Of a stretch of DNA of 31,724 nt, positions 15,598 through 24,659 are shown in pieces. The notes beneath the pieces are model-generated. The model did not search any database. It was not told the origin of the DNA and saw only the letters and a list, made by a program, of their open reading frames with translations. The stretch comes from an uncultured Oscillospiraceae bacterium (lineage in GTDB: Bacteria; Bacillota; Clostridia; Oscillospirales; Acutalibacteraceae): NCBI GenBank assembly GCA_900547445.1, contig URGJ01000019.1:1-31724 (forward strand), read 5' to 3'. Numbering within the stretch: position 1 is the stretch's first letter; each line of letters starts with the position of its first letter. Both the position numbers and the translations under genes were made by a program.

Positions 15598-16296
15598 TTA
15601 ATGTATATTGCTGTACGGCTCTACCGAAAGCACGGTCAGAACCTGCCCGACCACCCTGAATTTAACCTCATGCTTACTAAAAAAGAAGCCGTAAATTCTC
15701 TCGGGGTCGTTATGATAGCGAGGACGCGGATCTTCCGCAAGAACGCATTTAAGCTGTTCAAGTAATTCGGACGGAATTTTATTTTGTATTTCGTCGGGAA
15801 TAATCACGCTGAGTTTCGAGCCGTAAATTCTGTCTGCAAAGCCGCAGATCGCATCAGGATAGGAATCGGTAAAGCTCAGATAAGGCTTTATATCGAGTAT
15901 CGGCGTACCGTCCGCCATATCAATTCCGGAGACCTCCAAAACAGGACCTAAGCTTTTATCATTTACCACCCTGTCTAATTTTACCGCAGACAGACCTATA
16001 GGGTTCGGGCGGTATGGTGAACGCGTGGCAAAGACACCGACTCGCTTATTGCCGCCAAGCCGCGGCGGACGCACGGTTGCAGACCACCCCTCCCTTTCCG
16101 AACGGGAAAAGAGCCATAAAATCCAAATATGAGAATATTCAGAGAGCTCCTTAACTGCTGAAAAATCACGGTACGGCGGTTCAAAAACAATCCTGCCCTT
16201 TAACGCGTCTATAATTCCGCTTTGCCTCGGAAGCCCGAATTTTTCAGGAAAATCGGTATAAATTTTGGCAATGGGTTTAATTTTGTATTCTTCCAT
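15598..16296 (-). CDS. trmO: TrmO (TsaA-like) tRNA t6A37 N6-methyltransferase
   Basis: 232 aa from ATG 16296, chosen because GGTGG lies 5 bases upstream; a GTG at 16305 would add three residues. The N-terminal beta-barrel of the TsaA/VirR family contains the diagnostic KRVGVFATRSPYRPNPIGLS segment, followed by LEVSGIDMADGTPILDIKPY. TrmO uses S-adenosylmethionine to methylate threonylcarbamoyladenosine at position 37 of a threonine tRNA (m6t6A), tuning decoding. It lies 15 bases behind the penicillin-binding protein gene, so it is probably cotranscribed. Methylation of an archaeal-type or different substrate cannot be excluded. Confidence 0.93.
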   Translation of the reverse strand: MEEYKIKPIAKIYTDFPEKFGLPRQSGIIDALKGRIVFEPPYRDFSAVKELSEYSHIWILWLFSRSEREGWSATVRPPRLGGNKRVGVFATRSPYRPNPIGLSAVKLDRVVNDKSLGPVLEVSGIDMADGTPILDIKPYLSFTDSYPDAICGFADRIYGSKLSVIIPDEIQNKIPSELLEQLKCVLAEDPRPRYHNDPERIYGFFFSKHEVKFRVVGQVLTVLSVEPYSNIH

Positions 16297-16311
16297 AGAT
16301 TCCACCGAATA

Positions 16312-18567
16312 TTAATTAGGATTCTCGGTTTCGGAGGCGGATGCAGCCGCTGAAGAAGATGACGGCACGGAGGAAGACGGTTCTGAGGGAACGCTCGGCT
16401 CAGACGGAGTGCTGCTTTCAGGCGGTACGTTCGGTTCTGTAGCCGTGCTTTCAGATGGGTTTGACGGCGTCTCCGACGAGCTTGCGGAAGAAGCCGCCGA
16501 GGAAACGGCGGAAGACGCGTTGCTCGACTGACTGCTCGTTTTGCTTGAAGAGTCGCTTTGGTAAATCGGATTATCCATTTTGCCGTTCTTTTTATAATAG
16601 CCTACTCCCTTTTTAACAACATCCTCGCTGTCCTCAAACTCCTTCTTTTCAAGACCTTTATGGACGTCCCTCATAACGTCTTTCCAAATTTTCGCGGCCG
16701 CCCCGCCGTTACTGACCTCTTTTTGCAAATCAAATCCGTACCATACCGAGCCGACATAATAGGGAGATCCCGCAACCATCCAAAGGTCGTTTGATTCACT
16801 CGAGGTTCCGGTCTTAGCATAAGCCTTCATAGAATTATAGCCTGCAATTCCTCTGCCCGTTCCCTCGCTTCCGTAAACGACCTCCTGTAAAAGATGATTC
16901 ATTACCGTAGCGGAGGCGGGGCTTATAGCCTGCTCGCCCGTCTCGTCATATTTGAGCACAACCTCACCGTTCGGGCGTTCGATTTTATAATATGTCGTAG
17001 GCTTATGATAAACCCCCTGATTACCGAAAATCGCATACGCCGCGGCGGACTCGGTGGTTGTAATACCGTAATTCGTACCGCCGAGAGCCAGAGCGGCTAA
17101 ATTCTTATCTGCCTCAACCAAATGCTTGCAGTGAAGCTTGTTTACGAGAAAATCGTAAGAGGTATCAATCCCTATCTCCTGCAATAGCCTTACCGGAATT
17201 GTGTTCATTGACTTTCTTATGGCGTAATTAAGCCTTACCGTACCCTTATAGTAGCCGTACCACTCCTTAGGGCCGCTTTTCCCGTCCGCGTAATAATTCT
17301 TAATCGGCTTGTCAAGAACGCTTGAGGTATAATTTACAATATCCTTCTCTATTGCAAGTGCGTAAACGCCGATCGGTTTCATTGTGGAACCCGGTTGGCG
17401 GGGCGAATCGGTTGCTCGGTTAAGCCCACGGTTTGCGGTCTTTTCTCCTGCTCCTCCGACAATCCCAACAATATGGCCGCTGTAATCCATTACGGTCATA
17501 GCCGACTGGACGTGAACCTTATCGCCGTTTTCTTTCTTTACGGTCTGAGGAAAATAAGTGTCGATATCCAAATAAACCTCTTCCATTTTAGACTGTATTT
17601 TGGGATTTACAGTGGCATAAATTTTAAATCCGCCGTTATAGAACATTGTGGAAGCCAACGAGGCGCTTAAATTATATTTTTCAGCTAAATCGTTGATAAC
17701 CTGATCAATAAGCGCGTCTACAAAATAGCTGTTAATCTCTATTTCCAAATCGTCCTCTCTTGAATCGTCGAGAACGAGCGGCGTATTATAAGCCTTATCG
17801 TACTCATCATAGGATATTTTTTCAAGCTCCAGCATTTTATCAAGCACCGTTCTGCGGCGCTGTGTATTAGCCTTTTCTCCGCTTACGGGATTATATTCGG
17901 TTGGGTTTTTTGTGATCGCCGCAAGCGCGGCGCATTCGGTAAGCGTAAGCTCGCTTACATCTTTATTAAAATAGTAATTTGAAGCAACCTGAACGCCGCA
18001 AATACCGTTGCCTAAAGGGATTGTGTTTAGATACGCCTCTAAAATTTCGGTCTTACTAAGCTGACGTTCAACAAGCAATGCGCGCACGATTTCCCTAAAC
18101 TTACGCATTGCGTTTCTGCCCTTGTCGTTAGTCACGTTTTTAATAAGCTGCTGTGTAATTGTAGAGCCTCCGAACTCGCTTGAATCAAATTTCAAGAGCT
18201 TATTGCCGATCGCGGCGGCAGTACGCTTCCAGTCAACGCCGCTGTGTGTCTCAAAACGCTCGTCCTCGATTGAAATAAAAGCGTCCTTTAAATACTGCGG
18301 GACCTTGTCAATTCCTACCCAGATACGGTTTTCCGTGCCATGCAAGCGCTGGTATTCTTCCCAGCCGCCCTTTTCATTCTGAACATAGATTACCGAGGTC
18401 ATATTAATCTCCATATTGCGGATATTCCCCACAATCTGGTTTGAAGAAAAAAAGTCTATCTTGCGCTCCGACCTTATATATGTAGGTATCACGAAAATAA
18501 GGAAAACCGTGGCAATTATCAGAAGTCCCGATAAAAAGACCGTTAATTTTTTAAATACCTTTTCCAT
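16312..18567 (-). CDS. Class A penicillin-binding protein (glycosyltransferase-transpeptidase)
   Basis: 751 aa, a bifunctional peptidoglycan synthase. One N-terminal membrane anchor (about 9-30) is followed by a GT51 domain with IEDERFETHSGVDWKR (catalytic E101) and GGSTITQQLIKN. The transpeptidase has the SxxK motif S394-T-M-K397, the SxN motif S453-M-N455 and K585-T-G587. Residues 671-751 form an 81-residue low-complexity tail rich in Ser, Pro, Ala, Thr and Glu, extending outside the cell and presumably disordered. A good sigma-A promoter lies upstream. The downstream partner is trmO. It is of the PBP1a type; the exact orthologue name is not assignable. Confidence 0.95.
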   Translation of the reverse strand: MEKVFKKLTVFLSGLLIIATVFLIFVIPTYIRSERKIDFFSSNQIVGNIRNMEINMTSVIYVQNEKGGWEEYQRLHGTENRIWVGIDKVPQYLKDAFISIEDERFETHSGVDWKRTAAAIGNKLLKFDSSEFGGSTITQQLIKNVTNDKGRNAMRKFREIVRALLVERQLSKTEILEAYLNTIPLGNGICGVQVASNYYFNKDVSELTLTECAALAAITKNPTEYNPVSGEKANTQRRRTVLDKMLELEKISYDEYDKAYNTPLVLDDSREDDLEIEINSYFVDALIDQVINDLAEKYNLSASLASTMFYNGGFKIYATVNPKIQSKMEEVYLDIDTYFPQTVKKENGDKVHVQSAMTVMDYSGHIVGIVGGAGEKTANRGLNRATDSPRQPGSTMKPIGVYALAIEKDIVNYTSSVLDKPIKNYYADGKSGPKEWYGYYKGTVRLNYAIRKSMNTIPVRLLQEIGIDTSYDFLVNKLHCKHLVEADKNLAALALGGTNYGITTTESAAAYAIFGNQGVYHKPTTYYKIERPNGEVVLKYDETGEQAISPASATVMNHLLQEVVYGSEGTGRGIAGYNSMKAYAKTGTSSESNDLWMVAGSPYYVGSVWYGFDLQKEVSNGGAAAKIWKDVMRDVHKGLEKKEFEDSEDVVKKGVGYYKKNGKMDNPIYQSDSSSKTSSQSSNASSAVSSAASSASSSETPSNPSESTATEPNVPPESSTPSEPSVPSEPSSSVPSSSSAAASASETENPN

Positions 18568-18610
18568 TTTGCCTTACCTTTCAAAAAAATGAAAATCGTA
18601 TACACAGACG

Positions 18611-18639
18611 ATTATAACACTATATAATATATTTATCAA
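18611..18639 (-). promoter_or_regulatory. Sigma-A promoter of the penicillin-binding protein gene
   Basis: On the minus strand: TTGATA (18634-18639), 17-base spacer, TATAAT (18611-18616), 43 bases before the start codon. Confidence 0.75.
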
Positions 18640-18679
18640 ATATTTTTTATACATTCATACTTTATTTAAAAATTAAAAG

Positions 18680-18703
18680 TATAATTTTCACAGCCGAACG
18701 GAG
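18680..18703 (+). promoter_or_regulatory. -10 element and ribosome site of the ABC transporter gene
   Basis: TATAAT at 18680-18685 with no convincing -35 (TTCATA is 20 bases upstream). GGAG at 18700-18703 is well spaced from ATG 18713. The -10 is close to the start, so the leader would be about 20 bases long. Confidence 0.5.
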
Positions 18704-18712
18704 TGATTTAAA

Positions 18713-21331
18713 ATGTTAAAGCTAACGAATATCAAAAAAGATTATATAACGGGCGACGAGACTGTGCACGCTCTCAAGGGAGTGAATATTGAGTTTCGTA
18801 AAAATGAGTTTGTGTCTATTCTCGGTCAGTCGGGGTGCGGAAAAACAACCCTATTAAACATTATAGGCGGACTTGATAATTATACCGAAGGCGACCTTTT
18901 GATTAACGGAAAATCCACAAAGACATTTAAGGACAGGGACTGGGATAATTACCGAAATCACTCGGTGGGATTTATTTTTCAAAGCTACAACCTGATTCCC
19001 CACCAAACCGTTTTATCAAACGTTGAATTGGCGCTCACCCTTTCGGGCGTACAGAAATCGGAACGCAGAAGACGGGCGAAAGAGGTCCTCGAAAAGGTGG
19101 GACTCGGCGACCAGCTTAATAAAAAACCCAACGAGATGTCGGGCGGGCAGATGCAGCGCGTAGCAATAGCCCGCGCGCTTGTAAACGATCCTGAAATACT
19201 TCTTGCGGACGAGCCTACAGGCGCGCTTGACAGCGAAACCTCGGTTCAGATAATGGACCTGTTAAAGGAAATAGCCAACGACCGCCTTGTAATAATGGTT
19301 ACCCATAATCCTGAGCTTGCAGAACGTTACTCAACACGCATTGTTCGACTGCTTGACGGCAACATAACAGACGACAGTATGCCTTATTCCTCCGAAACTG
19401 AAAAAAATGAGGACATCGGCAGTAAAAAGCGCCCCTCAATGTCCTTTTTCACGGCGCTTGCGCTTAGCCTTAACAACCTTATGACCAAAAAGGCGAGAAC
19501 CTTTTTGACCGCCTTTGCAGGTTCGATAGGAATTATAGGAATAGCTCTTATACTATCCCTTTCAAGCGGAGTAAACGCCTATATAGCAAGCGTTGAGGAA
19601 GATACCCTTTCAAGCTATCCCGTTTCAATAGAGCAGACGGGTATGGATGTAAGCAATCTTGTCTCCGACCTTATGAGCGAGGCAGAGGATAAAACAAATA
19701 AAGAAACCGAGCCCGACAAAATTTACAGCAATAACATAATGACCGATATGATTTCCACAATGGTAAACGGTCTTTCCTCCAACAATCTGGCTCTTTTAAA
19801 AAAGCATATTGAAGATACTCCCGAGTTTAAGGAAAATTCCAGCGAGATTGAATATAAGTACTCGACCGTAATGAATATTTACACCGAGGACGGAAAGCGC
19901 GTAAATCCGAACACCATTCTTTCAACCCTTTTCGGCGGAGAAGGCTCGTCTGACGACTCTCCGAGGGTAACCGCGATGTCCTCCTTTACAAATACCGAGG
20001 TGTGGAACAGGCTGTTCGACAATAAGGAGCTTCTTGAAAAACAATATGAAGTTGTGGCGGGACATATGCCTGAAAGCTACAACGAAATCGTTCTTGTTGT
20101 GGATAAAAACAACCTTATTAGCGACTATACACTTTATTCGTTAGGGCTTAAGGACTCGTCCGAGCTTGAGGAAATGATGAAAAAAGCGCAGGCGGGCGAA
20201 AAAATAGAGCCGACCGAAGAGGTGTCCTACACCTATGACGATATTTTGAAGCTTAAATTCAAGCTTCTCTGCAACACCGACTATTTTGAGAAAAACGCCG
20301 ACGGAACCTGGACCGACAAAACAGGCGACGAGCTTTATGTTCAGTCGGCGCTCGAAAATGCCGAGGATATAAGCATTGTAGGTATCCTCCGCCCGTCAGA
20401 GGATGCGATAACGGATACCGCGAACGGCTTTGTCGGCTACACAGGCGAGCTTATGGAGCATCTTATAAACAAGGTGAACGACAGCGAAATTGTTAAACAG
20501 CAAAAAGAAAATCCCGATAAAAACATATTCACGGGTCGCCCCTTTGAAAGCAGTACCGAAAATATGACCTATGACGGCTTGCTTGCATATATCGCAACCC
20601 TTCCCGAAGAAAAGCAAGCCGAATATAACGCCTATATCGGGCAGATGAAGGCTTCAAATATGACCGACGAGCAGATTGTCGAGCGGTTCAAGTCGGCTAT
20701 CGAGACCGAGGATAGCTCGGCTACCTATGACGGTAATTTAAGTCTTATGGGTGTTTCGGACTTAGACGTGCCGTCTGCAATTAATATATACCCGAAGGAC
20801 TTTGAGGCAAAGGAAACTATTTCCGACCTTATCACCGATTACAATAACAAAGCGGAGGATAAAGACAAGATAACCTACACCGACTATATCGGTCTTATGC
20901 TATCCTCGGTCACAACAATAATCAACGCGATAAGTTATATCTTAATTGCCTTTGTAAGCATTTCGCTTATTGTTTCTTCGATAATGATAGGAATAATAAC
21001 CTATATTTCGGTGCTTGAGCGCACAAAGGAAATCGGTATTCTCCGTGCCATGGGCGCGTCAAAGCGGGACGTTTCCAGAGTTTTCAATGCCGAAACCTTA
21101 ATTGTAGGCTTTGTGGCGGGCGCAATAGGTATCGGTATAACCCTGTTACTGCTTATCCCGATTAACGCGATAATCGACGCATTTACGGATATTTCAGGTC
21201 TTGCGGTGCTCCCCGCCGCCGGAGGAATAATCCTTGTGGTAATCAGTATGCTGCTGACATTTATCGCGGGACTCTTCCCCTCTAAAATAGCCGCTAAGCG
21301 AGACCCTGTAAAGGCGCTCAGGAGTGAATAA
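18713..21331 (+). CDS. ABC transporter: ATPase fused to FtsX-type permease
   Basis: 872 aa. Residues 1-230 are a LolD/MacB-type ATPase: Walker A GQSGCGKTT (38-46), Q90, signature MSGGQ (142-146), Walker B ILLADE (162-167) and H198. The permease follows with one membrane segment near 265-290, a roughly 440-residue extracytoplasmic region (about 295-730) and three C-terminal membrane segments, with ERTKEIGILRAMGASKRDV typical of FtsX domains. This is the MacB/type VII design, in which ATP hydrolysis drives mechanical movement or extrusion of envelope substrates rather than classical transport. It would act as a homodimer. There is no periplasmic adaptor, as expected in a Gram-positive, and no adjacent two-component system of the Bce type, so the substrate is unknown. 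Confidence 0.93.
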   Translation: MLKLTNIKKDYITGDETVHALKGVNIEFRKNEFVSILGQSGCGKTTLLNIIGGLDNYTEGDLLINGKSTKTFKDRDWDNYRNHSVGFIFQSYNLIPHQTVLSNVELALTLSGVQKSERRRRAKEVLEKVGLGDQLNKKPNEMSGGQMQRVAIARALVNDPEILLADEPTGALDSETSVQIMDLLKEIANDRLVIMVTHNPELAERYSTRIVRLLDGNITDDSMPYSSETEKNEDIGSKKRPSMSFFTALALSLNNLMTKKARTFLTAFAGSIGIIGIALILSLSSGVNAYIASVEEDTLSSYPVSIEQTGMDVSNLVSDLMSEAEDKTNKETEPDKIYSNNIMTDMISTMVNGLSSNNLALLKKHIEDTPEFKENSSEIEYKYSTVMNIYTEDGKRVNPNTILSTLFGGEGSSDDSPRVTAMSSFTNTEVWNRLFDNKELLEKQYEVVAGHMPESYNEIVLVVDKNNLISDYTLYSLGLKDSSELEEMMKKAQAGEKIEPTEEVSYTYDDILKLKFKLLCNTDYFEKNADGTWTDKTGDELYVQSALENAEDISIVGILRPSEDAITDTANGFVGYTGELMEHLINKVNDSEIVKQQKENPDKNIFTGRPFESSTENMTYDGLLAYIATLPEEKQAEYNAYIGQMKASNMTDEQIVERFKSAIETEDSSATYDGNLSLMGVSDLDVPSAINIYPKDFEAKETISDLITDYNNKAEDKDKITYTDYIGLMLSSVTTIINAISYILIAFVSISLIVSSIMIGIITYISVLERTKEIGILRAMGASKRDVSRVFNAETLIVGFVAGAIGIGITLLLLIPINAIIDAFTDISGLAVLPAAGGIILVVISMLLTFIAGLFPSKIAAKRDPVKALRSE

Positions 21332-21339
21332 GATAATAA

Positions 21340-21375
21340 TAAGCCGACAGATCCCAAATCGGATTTGTCGGCTTA
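21340..21375. terminator. Bidirectional terminator between the ABC transporter and tcdA
   Basis: TAAGCCGACA (21340-21349) plus GATCC pairs with GGATT plus TGTCGGCTTA (21366-21375), giving a 15-bp stem with a CAAATC loop. The following T-runs (ACATTATTT, and TTATTATT on the other strand) are modest, but the hairpin lies exactly between the two convergent stops. Confidence 0.75.
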
Positions 21376-21377
21376 CA

Positions 21378-22079
21378 TTATTTAAGTAATTTTCTGACAA
21401 CGTAAGAAGCGGCGTAAAGCCCCGCGCACCCGGGTACCATAGCCATACTCGCAGGAGGTATGCGACCTGTGTCGCGGTATTCGCCGCAATCGGCGGGTTT
21501 TATGGGGATCTCGTCACTCCAGACCGCCGCCAATTTCTTAACGCCCCGCTTTTTAAGCTCGTACCGCATTACCCTCGCAAGCGGGCAGACGTTGGTTTTG
21601 TAAATATCGGTGATTTTAAGCCTTGTAGGGTCAAGCTTGTTGCCCGTTCCCATAACGCTTATAATCGGTATTCCTTTTCTTTCCGCCTCAACCGCCAAAA
21701 AAAGCTTCGCCGTCACGTTATCCACCGCGTCTACTATAAAATCAAATTCACCAAACGGAATATCGCACTGAGGGGTTACAAACTCCGGCTTTTCAATTAT
21801 ATTGCAGTCGGGGTTAATTTCCTTTAATCTCGCCGCGGCGACTTCTGTTTTATACATACCGACTGTTGAAGAAAGCGCGATTAACTGGCGGTTTATATTG
21901 CTTTTTGCAACTCGGTCGCTGTCATATATATAAACAGTACCTATTCCCGAGCGCACAAGCGCCTCGGCGGCGTATGAGCCTACTCCTCCGAGCCCGAAAA
22001 CCGCGACAGTTGAATTTTTAAGTCTGTCGAGTCCCTCTTCTCCTATAAGAGCGGCGGTTCTTAAATATTCCTCTTTCAT
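21378..22079 (-). CDS. tcdA: TcdA (CsdL-like) tRNA threonylcarbamoyladenosine dehydratase
   Basis: 233 aa from ATG 22079, with GGAG 9 bases upstream; a longer frame would overlap the kinase gene by 44 bases. The E1-like/ThiF fold has VAVFGLGGVGSYAAEALVRSG (ATP-binding), SNINRQL with the conserved Arg, and VDAVDNVTAKL. The C-terminal PADCGEYRDTGRIPPAS and MVPGCAGLYAASYV are characteristic of this subfamily rather than ThiF/MoeB. It uses ATP to cyclise t6A37 of ANN-decoding tRNAs to ct6A. It is the last gene of a four-gene minus-strand unit, one base after the kinase stop. Confidence 0.92.
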   Translation of the reverse strand: MKEEYLRTAALIGEEGLDRLKNSTVAVFGLGGVGSYAAEALVRSGIGTVYIYDSDRVAKSNINRQLIALSSTVGMYKTEVAAARLKEINPDCNIIEKPEFVTPQCDIPFGEFDFIVDAVDNVTAKLFLAVEAERKGIPIISVMGTGNKLDPTRLKITDIYKTNVCPLARVMRYELKKRGVKKLAAVWSDEIPIKPADCGEYRDTGRIPPASMAMVPGCAGLYAASYVVRKLLK

Positions 22080-22080
22080 T

Positions 22081-22920
22081 TTAAAGCTCCAGATATTTGA
22101 TAAGATTAGGTATCTGCGACTCAAAATTCACGCCATACCGCATATCGGAATTGCTTTCCATAGTCTTCTTAATGCATCCGCAGGTAAAATTCACGGCTAT
22201 CTGCGCCGCCGCCTTAAGGCTTCTATCACAAAGCAGAGCCGCGGTAAGGGTCGAGGCGAAAACATCTCCCGTGCCGTGGTATGCCGCGTCAAGCCTATCC
22301 GCAAAAACATAAGCCTTGCTTTCACCGTCATAAACCGCCGCACCGATTTTTCTTCCGTCAAAGCAGACCCCCGTAAGCACTATGCTCGAATGGGTCTTAA
22401 GGTACAGTCCCTCAAGCAGGGTATTTATATAATCCTCCGTATAAGGCGCTTCTTTAAAATCAATGCCGAGCATAAACGCCGCCTCGGTGATGTTAGGGGT
22501 TATAATGTCCGCCGCGGCACAGAGCTTCAGCATATAATTGGGATAATCATTGTCAAAGCCGCTGTAAAGCCTGCCGTTGTCTCCCATTACAGGGTCGCAG
22601 ATAAACAGAGTGTCCTCTCGGCTTATAAGCCGTGCCGCCTCCATAACAAGGTAAATCTGGTGCTTTGAGCAAAGGTAACCCGAATAAACCGCGTCCACGG
22701 TTATATTTTCGCTTTTCCAATGCCGCGCTATCGGTACAATATCTTCGGATAAATCTCTAAAGGTATAATCCTTAAAACCGCCCGTATGGGTGGATAAAAC
22801 AGCGGTCGGAATAACCGCGGTTTCAACCCCCGCCGCCGAAATTATCGGCAGAGCGACCGTAAGCGAGCATTTGCCGAAGCAGGAAATATCATGTATTGCG
22901 GCGGCTCTTTTCTGTGCCAT
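22081..22920 (-). CDS. pdxK: Pyridoxal/pyridoxamine kinase (PdxK/PdxY-like)
   Basis: 279 aa, ribokinase superfamily, vitamin B6 branch. It shows the N-terminal IHDISCFGKCSLTVALP with ALPIISAAGVETAVIPTAVLSTHTGGF, FICDPVMGDNGRLY in the middle, and YHGTGDVFASTL with the catalytic base D219 and anion hole. It phosphorylates pyridoxal, pyridoxamine or pyridoxine to salvage the B6 cofactor. ATG follows GGTG at 7 bases; the nth stop is 13 bases upstream, so the two are cotranscribed. Related hydroxymethylpyrimidine kinases (ThiD) differ in the STHTGGF region, which favours B6. Which of the pdxK or pdxY symbols applies is a matter of convention. Confidence 0.88.
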   Translation of the reverse strand: MAQKRAAAIHDISCFGKCSLTVALPIISAAGVETAVIPTAVLSTHTGGFKDYTFRDLSEDIVPIARHWKSENITVDAVYSGYLCSKHQIYLVMEAARLISREDTLFICDPVMGDNGRLYSGFDNDYPNYMLKLCAAADIITPNITEAAFMLGIDFKEAPYTEDYINTLLEGLYLKTHSSIVLTGVCFDGRKIGAAVYDGESKAYVFADRLDAAYHGTGDVFASTLTAALLCDRSLKAAAQIAVNFTCGCIKKTMESNSDMRYGVNFESQIPNLIKYLEL

Positions 22921-22933
22921 CAGTTTTCACCAC

Positions 22934-23560
22934 TTAAATCTTTTTTGGACAAATATCGTAAAGGACGCAGGCGTCACAATGCGCCTTTCTCGCCGTGCAG
23001 ACATCGCGCCCGAACAAAACCGTTCTGTGACAGAAATCGTTTGATTTTTCGGGCGGCAAAAGCTTTCGCATCTGCTTTTCGACCGAAAGCGGATTTGTAG
23101 TTTCAACAAGTCCCAGCCTGTTGCAAAGCCTGATAAAATGGGTATCGGTGACAACTGCGGGCTTGCCGTAAATATCGCCGCAGACAAGGTTTGCCGTCTT
23201 TCTGCCTACCCCCGGCAGGGTTGTAAGCTCCTCTACGGTATCAGGAACTTTCCCGCCGAAGCGTTCGGTTATCGCCTTTCCTATCGCCACTAAGTCCTTA
23301 GCCTTAGTTTTGTAAAGTCCGCAGGTTTTAATAAGCTCCTCTACCCGACCAAGCTCTGCGTCCCCCATACTTTTAGCGTCCGGAAACTCGGCAAAAAGCG
23401 CGGGAGTTACCATATTCACCCTTTTATCGGTGCATTGTGCGGAAAGGCGCGTTGCTATTAACAGCTGAAACGCGTCGGTATAGGTAAGAGAACAAATTGC
23501 GTCGGGATAAAGCTTTTCAAGTCCTTCGACCGCCTTTTCGGCTCTTTCCTTTTTACGCAT
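22934..23560 (-). CDS. nth: Endonuclease III (Nth), base-excision repair glycosylase/AP lyase
   Basis: 208 aa from ATG 23560, with GGAG 7 bases upstream; a longer frame from 23584 lacks such a site. The helix-hairpin-helix LPGVGRKTA (115-123) contains catalytic K121. D139 sits in VVTDTH. The 4Fe-4S cysteines C188-x6-C195-x2-C198-x5-C204 match the family spacing exactly. LSAQCTDKRVN (39-49) is the other hallmark. The protein removes oxidised pyrimidines and nicks the abasic site. Its start overlaps the stop of the upstream PTS-IIC-like gene by 8 bases. Confidence 0.97.
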   Translation of the reverse strand: MRKKERAEKAVEGLEKLYPDAICSLTYTDAFQLLIATRLSAQCTDKRVNMVTPALFAEFPDAKSMGDAELGRVEELIKTCGLYKTKAKDLVAIGKAITERFGGKVPDTVEELTTLPGVGRKTANLVCGDIYGKPAVVTDTHFIRLCNRLGLVETTNPLSVEKQMRKLLPPEKSNDFCHRTVLFGRDVCTARKAHCDACVLYDICPKKI

Positions 23561-24602
23561 TTGAGGACTCCAGCTTAAGGTCATTAGGCTTTATAAGCTT
23601 CAATCTTCTCATACCCTCAGAAATGCCGAGACACAGCGCCGCAGGCAGAACAAACTGCATTAAAATTATTTCAAGCATTGTAACCGCGGGAGAAAAGCCC
23701 GCCGCAACCATGCTGTCATAAGACATAAACTGACCCACAAGCCCCGCCGAGCCCATGCCCGAGCCTACGGGGTTACTTACCATTTTAAGGACAGCCGACG
23801 ATATAGGACCTAAAATCGCGCTAGAAATAATCGACGGCAACCAAATAAGCGGATTGCGTACAATATTAGGTATTTGCAGCATTGAGGTGCCTATACCCTG
23901 AGCTATAAGTCCGCCGACCTTGTTTTCGCGGTAGCTTATCACCGCAAAGCCCACCATATTGCAGCAACAGCCTATAGTCGCCGCTCCCGCCGCGAGACCT
24001 GTAAGCCCCATTGAAATACCGATTGCCGCGGAAGAAATAGGCAGAGTTAAAAGAATACCCATAACAACCGAAACAACAATACCGCCTATAATCGGGCTGT
24101 TTTCAACATTGATGTTCACAAGGGAGCCTATCCACTTCATAGCCGCGGAAATATAAGGACCTACAAAATATCCCGCCGTCGCACCCGTTAAAATACAGCA
24201 AATGGGAGTAACAATAATGTCAACCTTGGTCTTTCCCGCAACCAGCGCGCCCACCTCGATAGCGATATACGCCGCTATAAACGCGCCGAGCGGCTCACCC
24301 GGAGCACCTACGGTGTACGCTTCCTGTGCTAATTTCGGGAACGCGCCTATCACACCCGCGACCGCCGCCGCAACTGTCGTAAGCGGAGCGGATTTAAGCT
24401 TGCAGGCAACGCCGACGCCTATTCCCGCGCCCGTAAGGGTTTTGGCGACATTTCCCATCGCGGTAAGATATTCGCCCACAATGTTTCCTCCGACCAGCTT
24501 TCCTATCTGACAGATTATCGTGCCGATAATAAGGGTTGAAAACAACCCGTACGCCATACCCGACAATCCGTCAATGAAAAGCCTGTTCAAATACTTTTTC
24601 AT
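23553..24602 (-). CDS. PTS-IIC-like membrane protein (PfoR/EIIC_2 family)
   Basis: 349 aa from ATG 24602, which has AGGAGG at 7 bases; an upstream in-frame start (24632) has no ribosome site. It is highly hydrophobic, with about eight to ten membrane segments, Gly/Ala-rich throughout, including TGAGIGVGVACKLKSAPL and MGLTGLAAGAATIGCCCNMVGF. This matches the EIIC-only proteins sometimes labelled PfoR regulators. No IIA, IIB or HPr domain is fused or adjacent, so phosphotransfer would need partners elsewhere, or the protein may be a stand-alone transporter. It heads the unit nth-pdxK-tcdA and has a good promoter of its own. Confidence 0.85.
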   Translation of the reverse strand: MKKYLNRLFIDGLSGMAYGLFSTLIIGTIICQIGKLVGGNIVGEYLTAMGNVAKTLTGAGIGVGVACKLKSAPLTTVAAAVAGVIGAFPKLAQEAYTVGAPGEPLGAFIAAYIAIEVGALVAGKTKVDIIVTPICCILTGATAGYFVGPYISAAMKWIGSLVNINVENSPIIGGIVVSVVMGILLTLPISSAAIGISMGLTGLAAGAATIGCCCNMVGFAVISYRENKVGGLIAQGIGTSMLQIPNIVRNPLIWLPSIISSAILGPISSAVLKMVSNPVGSGMGSAGLVGQFMSYDSMVAAGFSPAVTMLEIILMQFVLPAALCLGISEGMRRLKLIKPNDLKLESSNA

Positions 24603-24659
24603 TTGAAATCCTCCTTTTTCCTGAGGCGGCATAATAACGCCTGTCTCGGAAATCTATTC

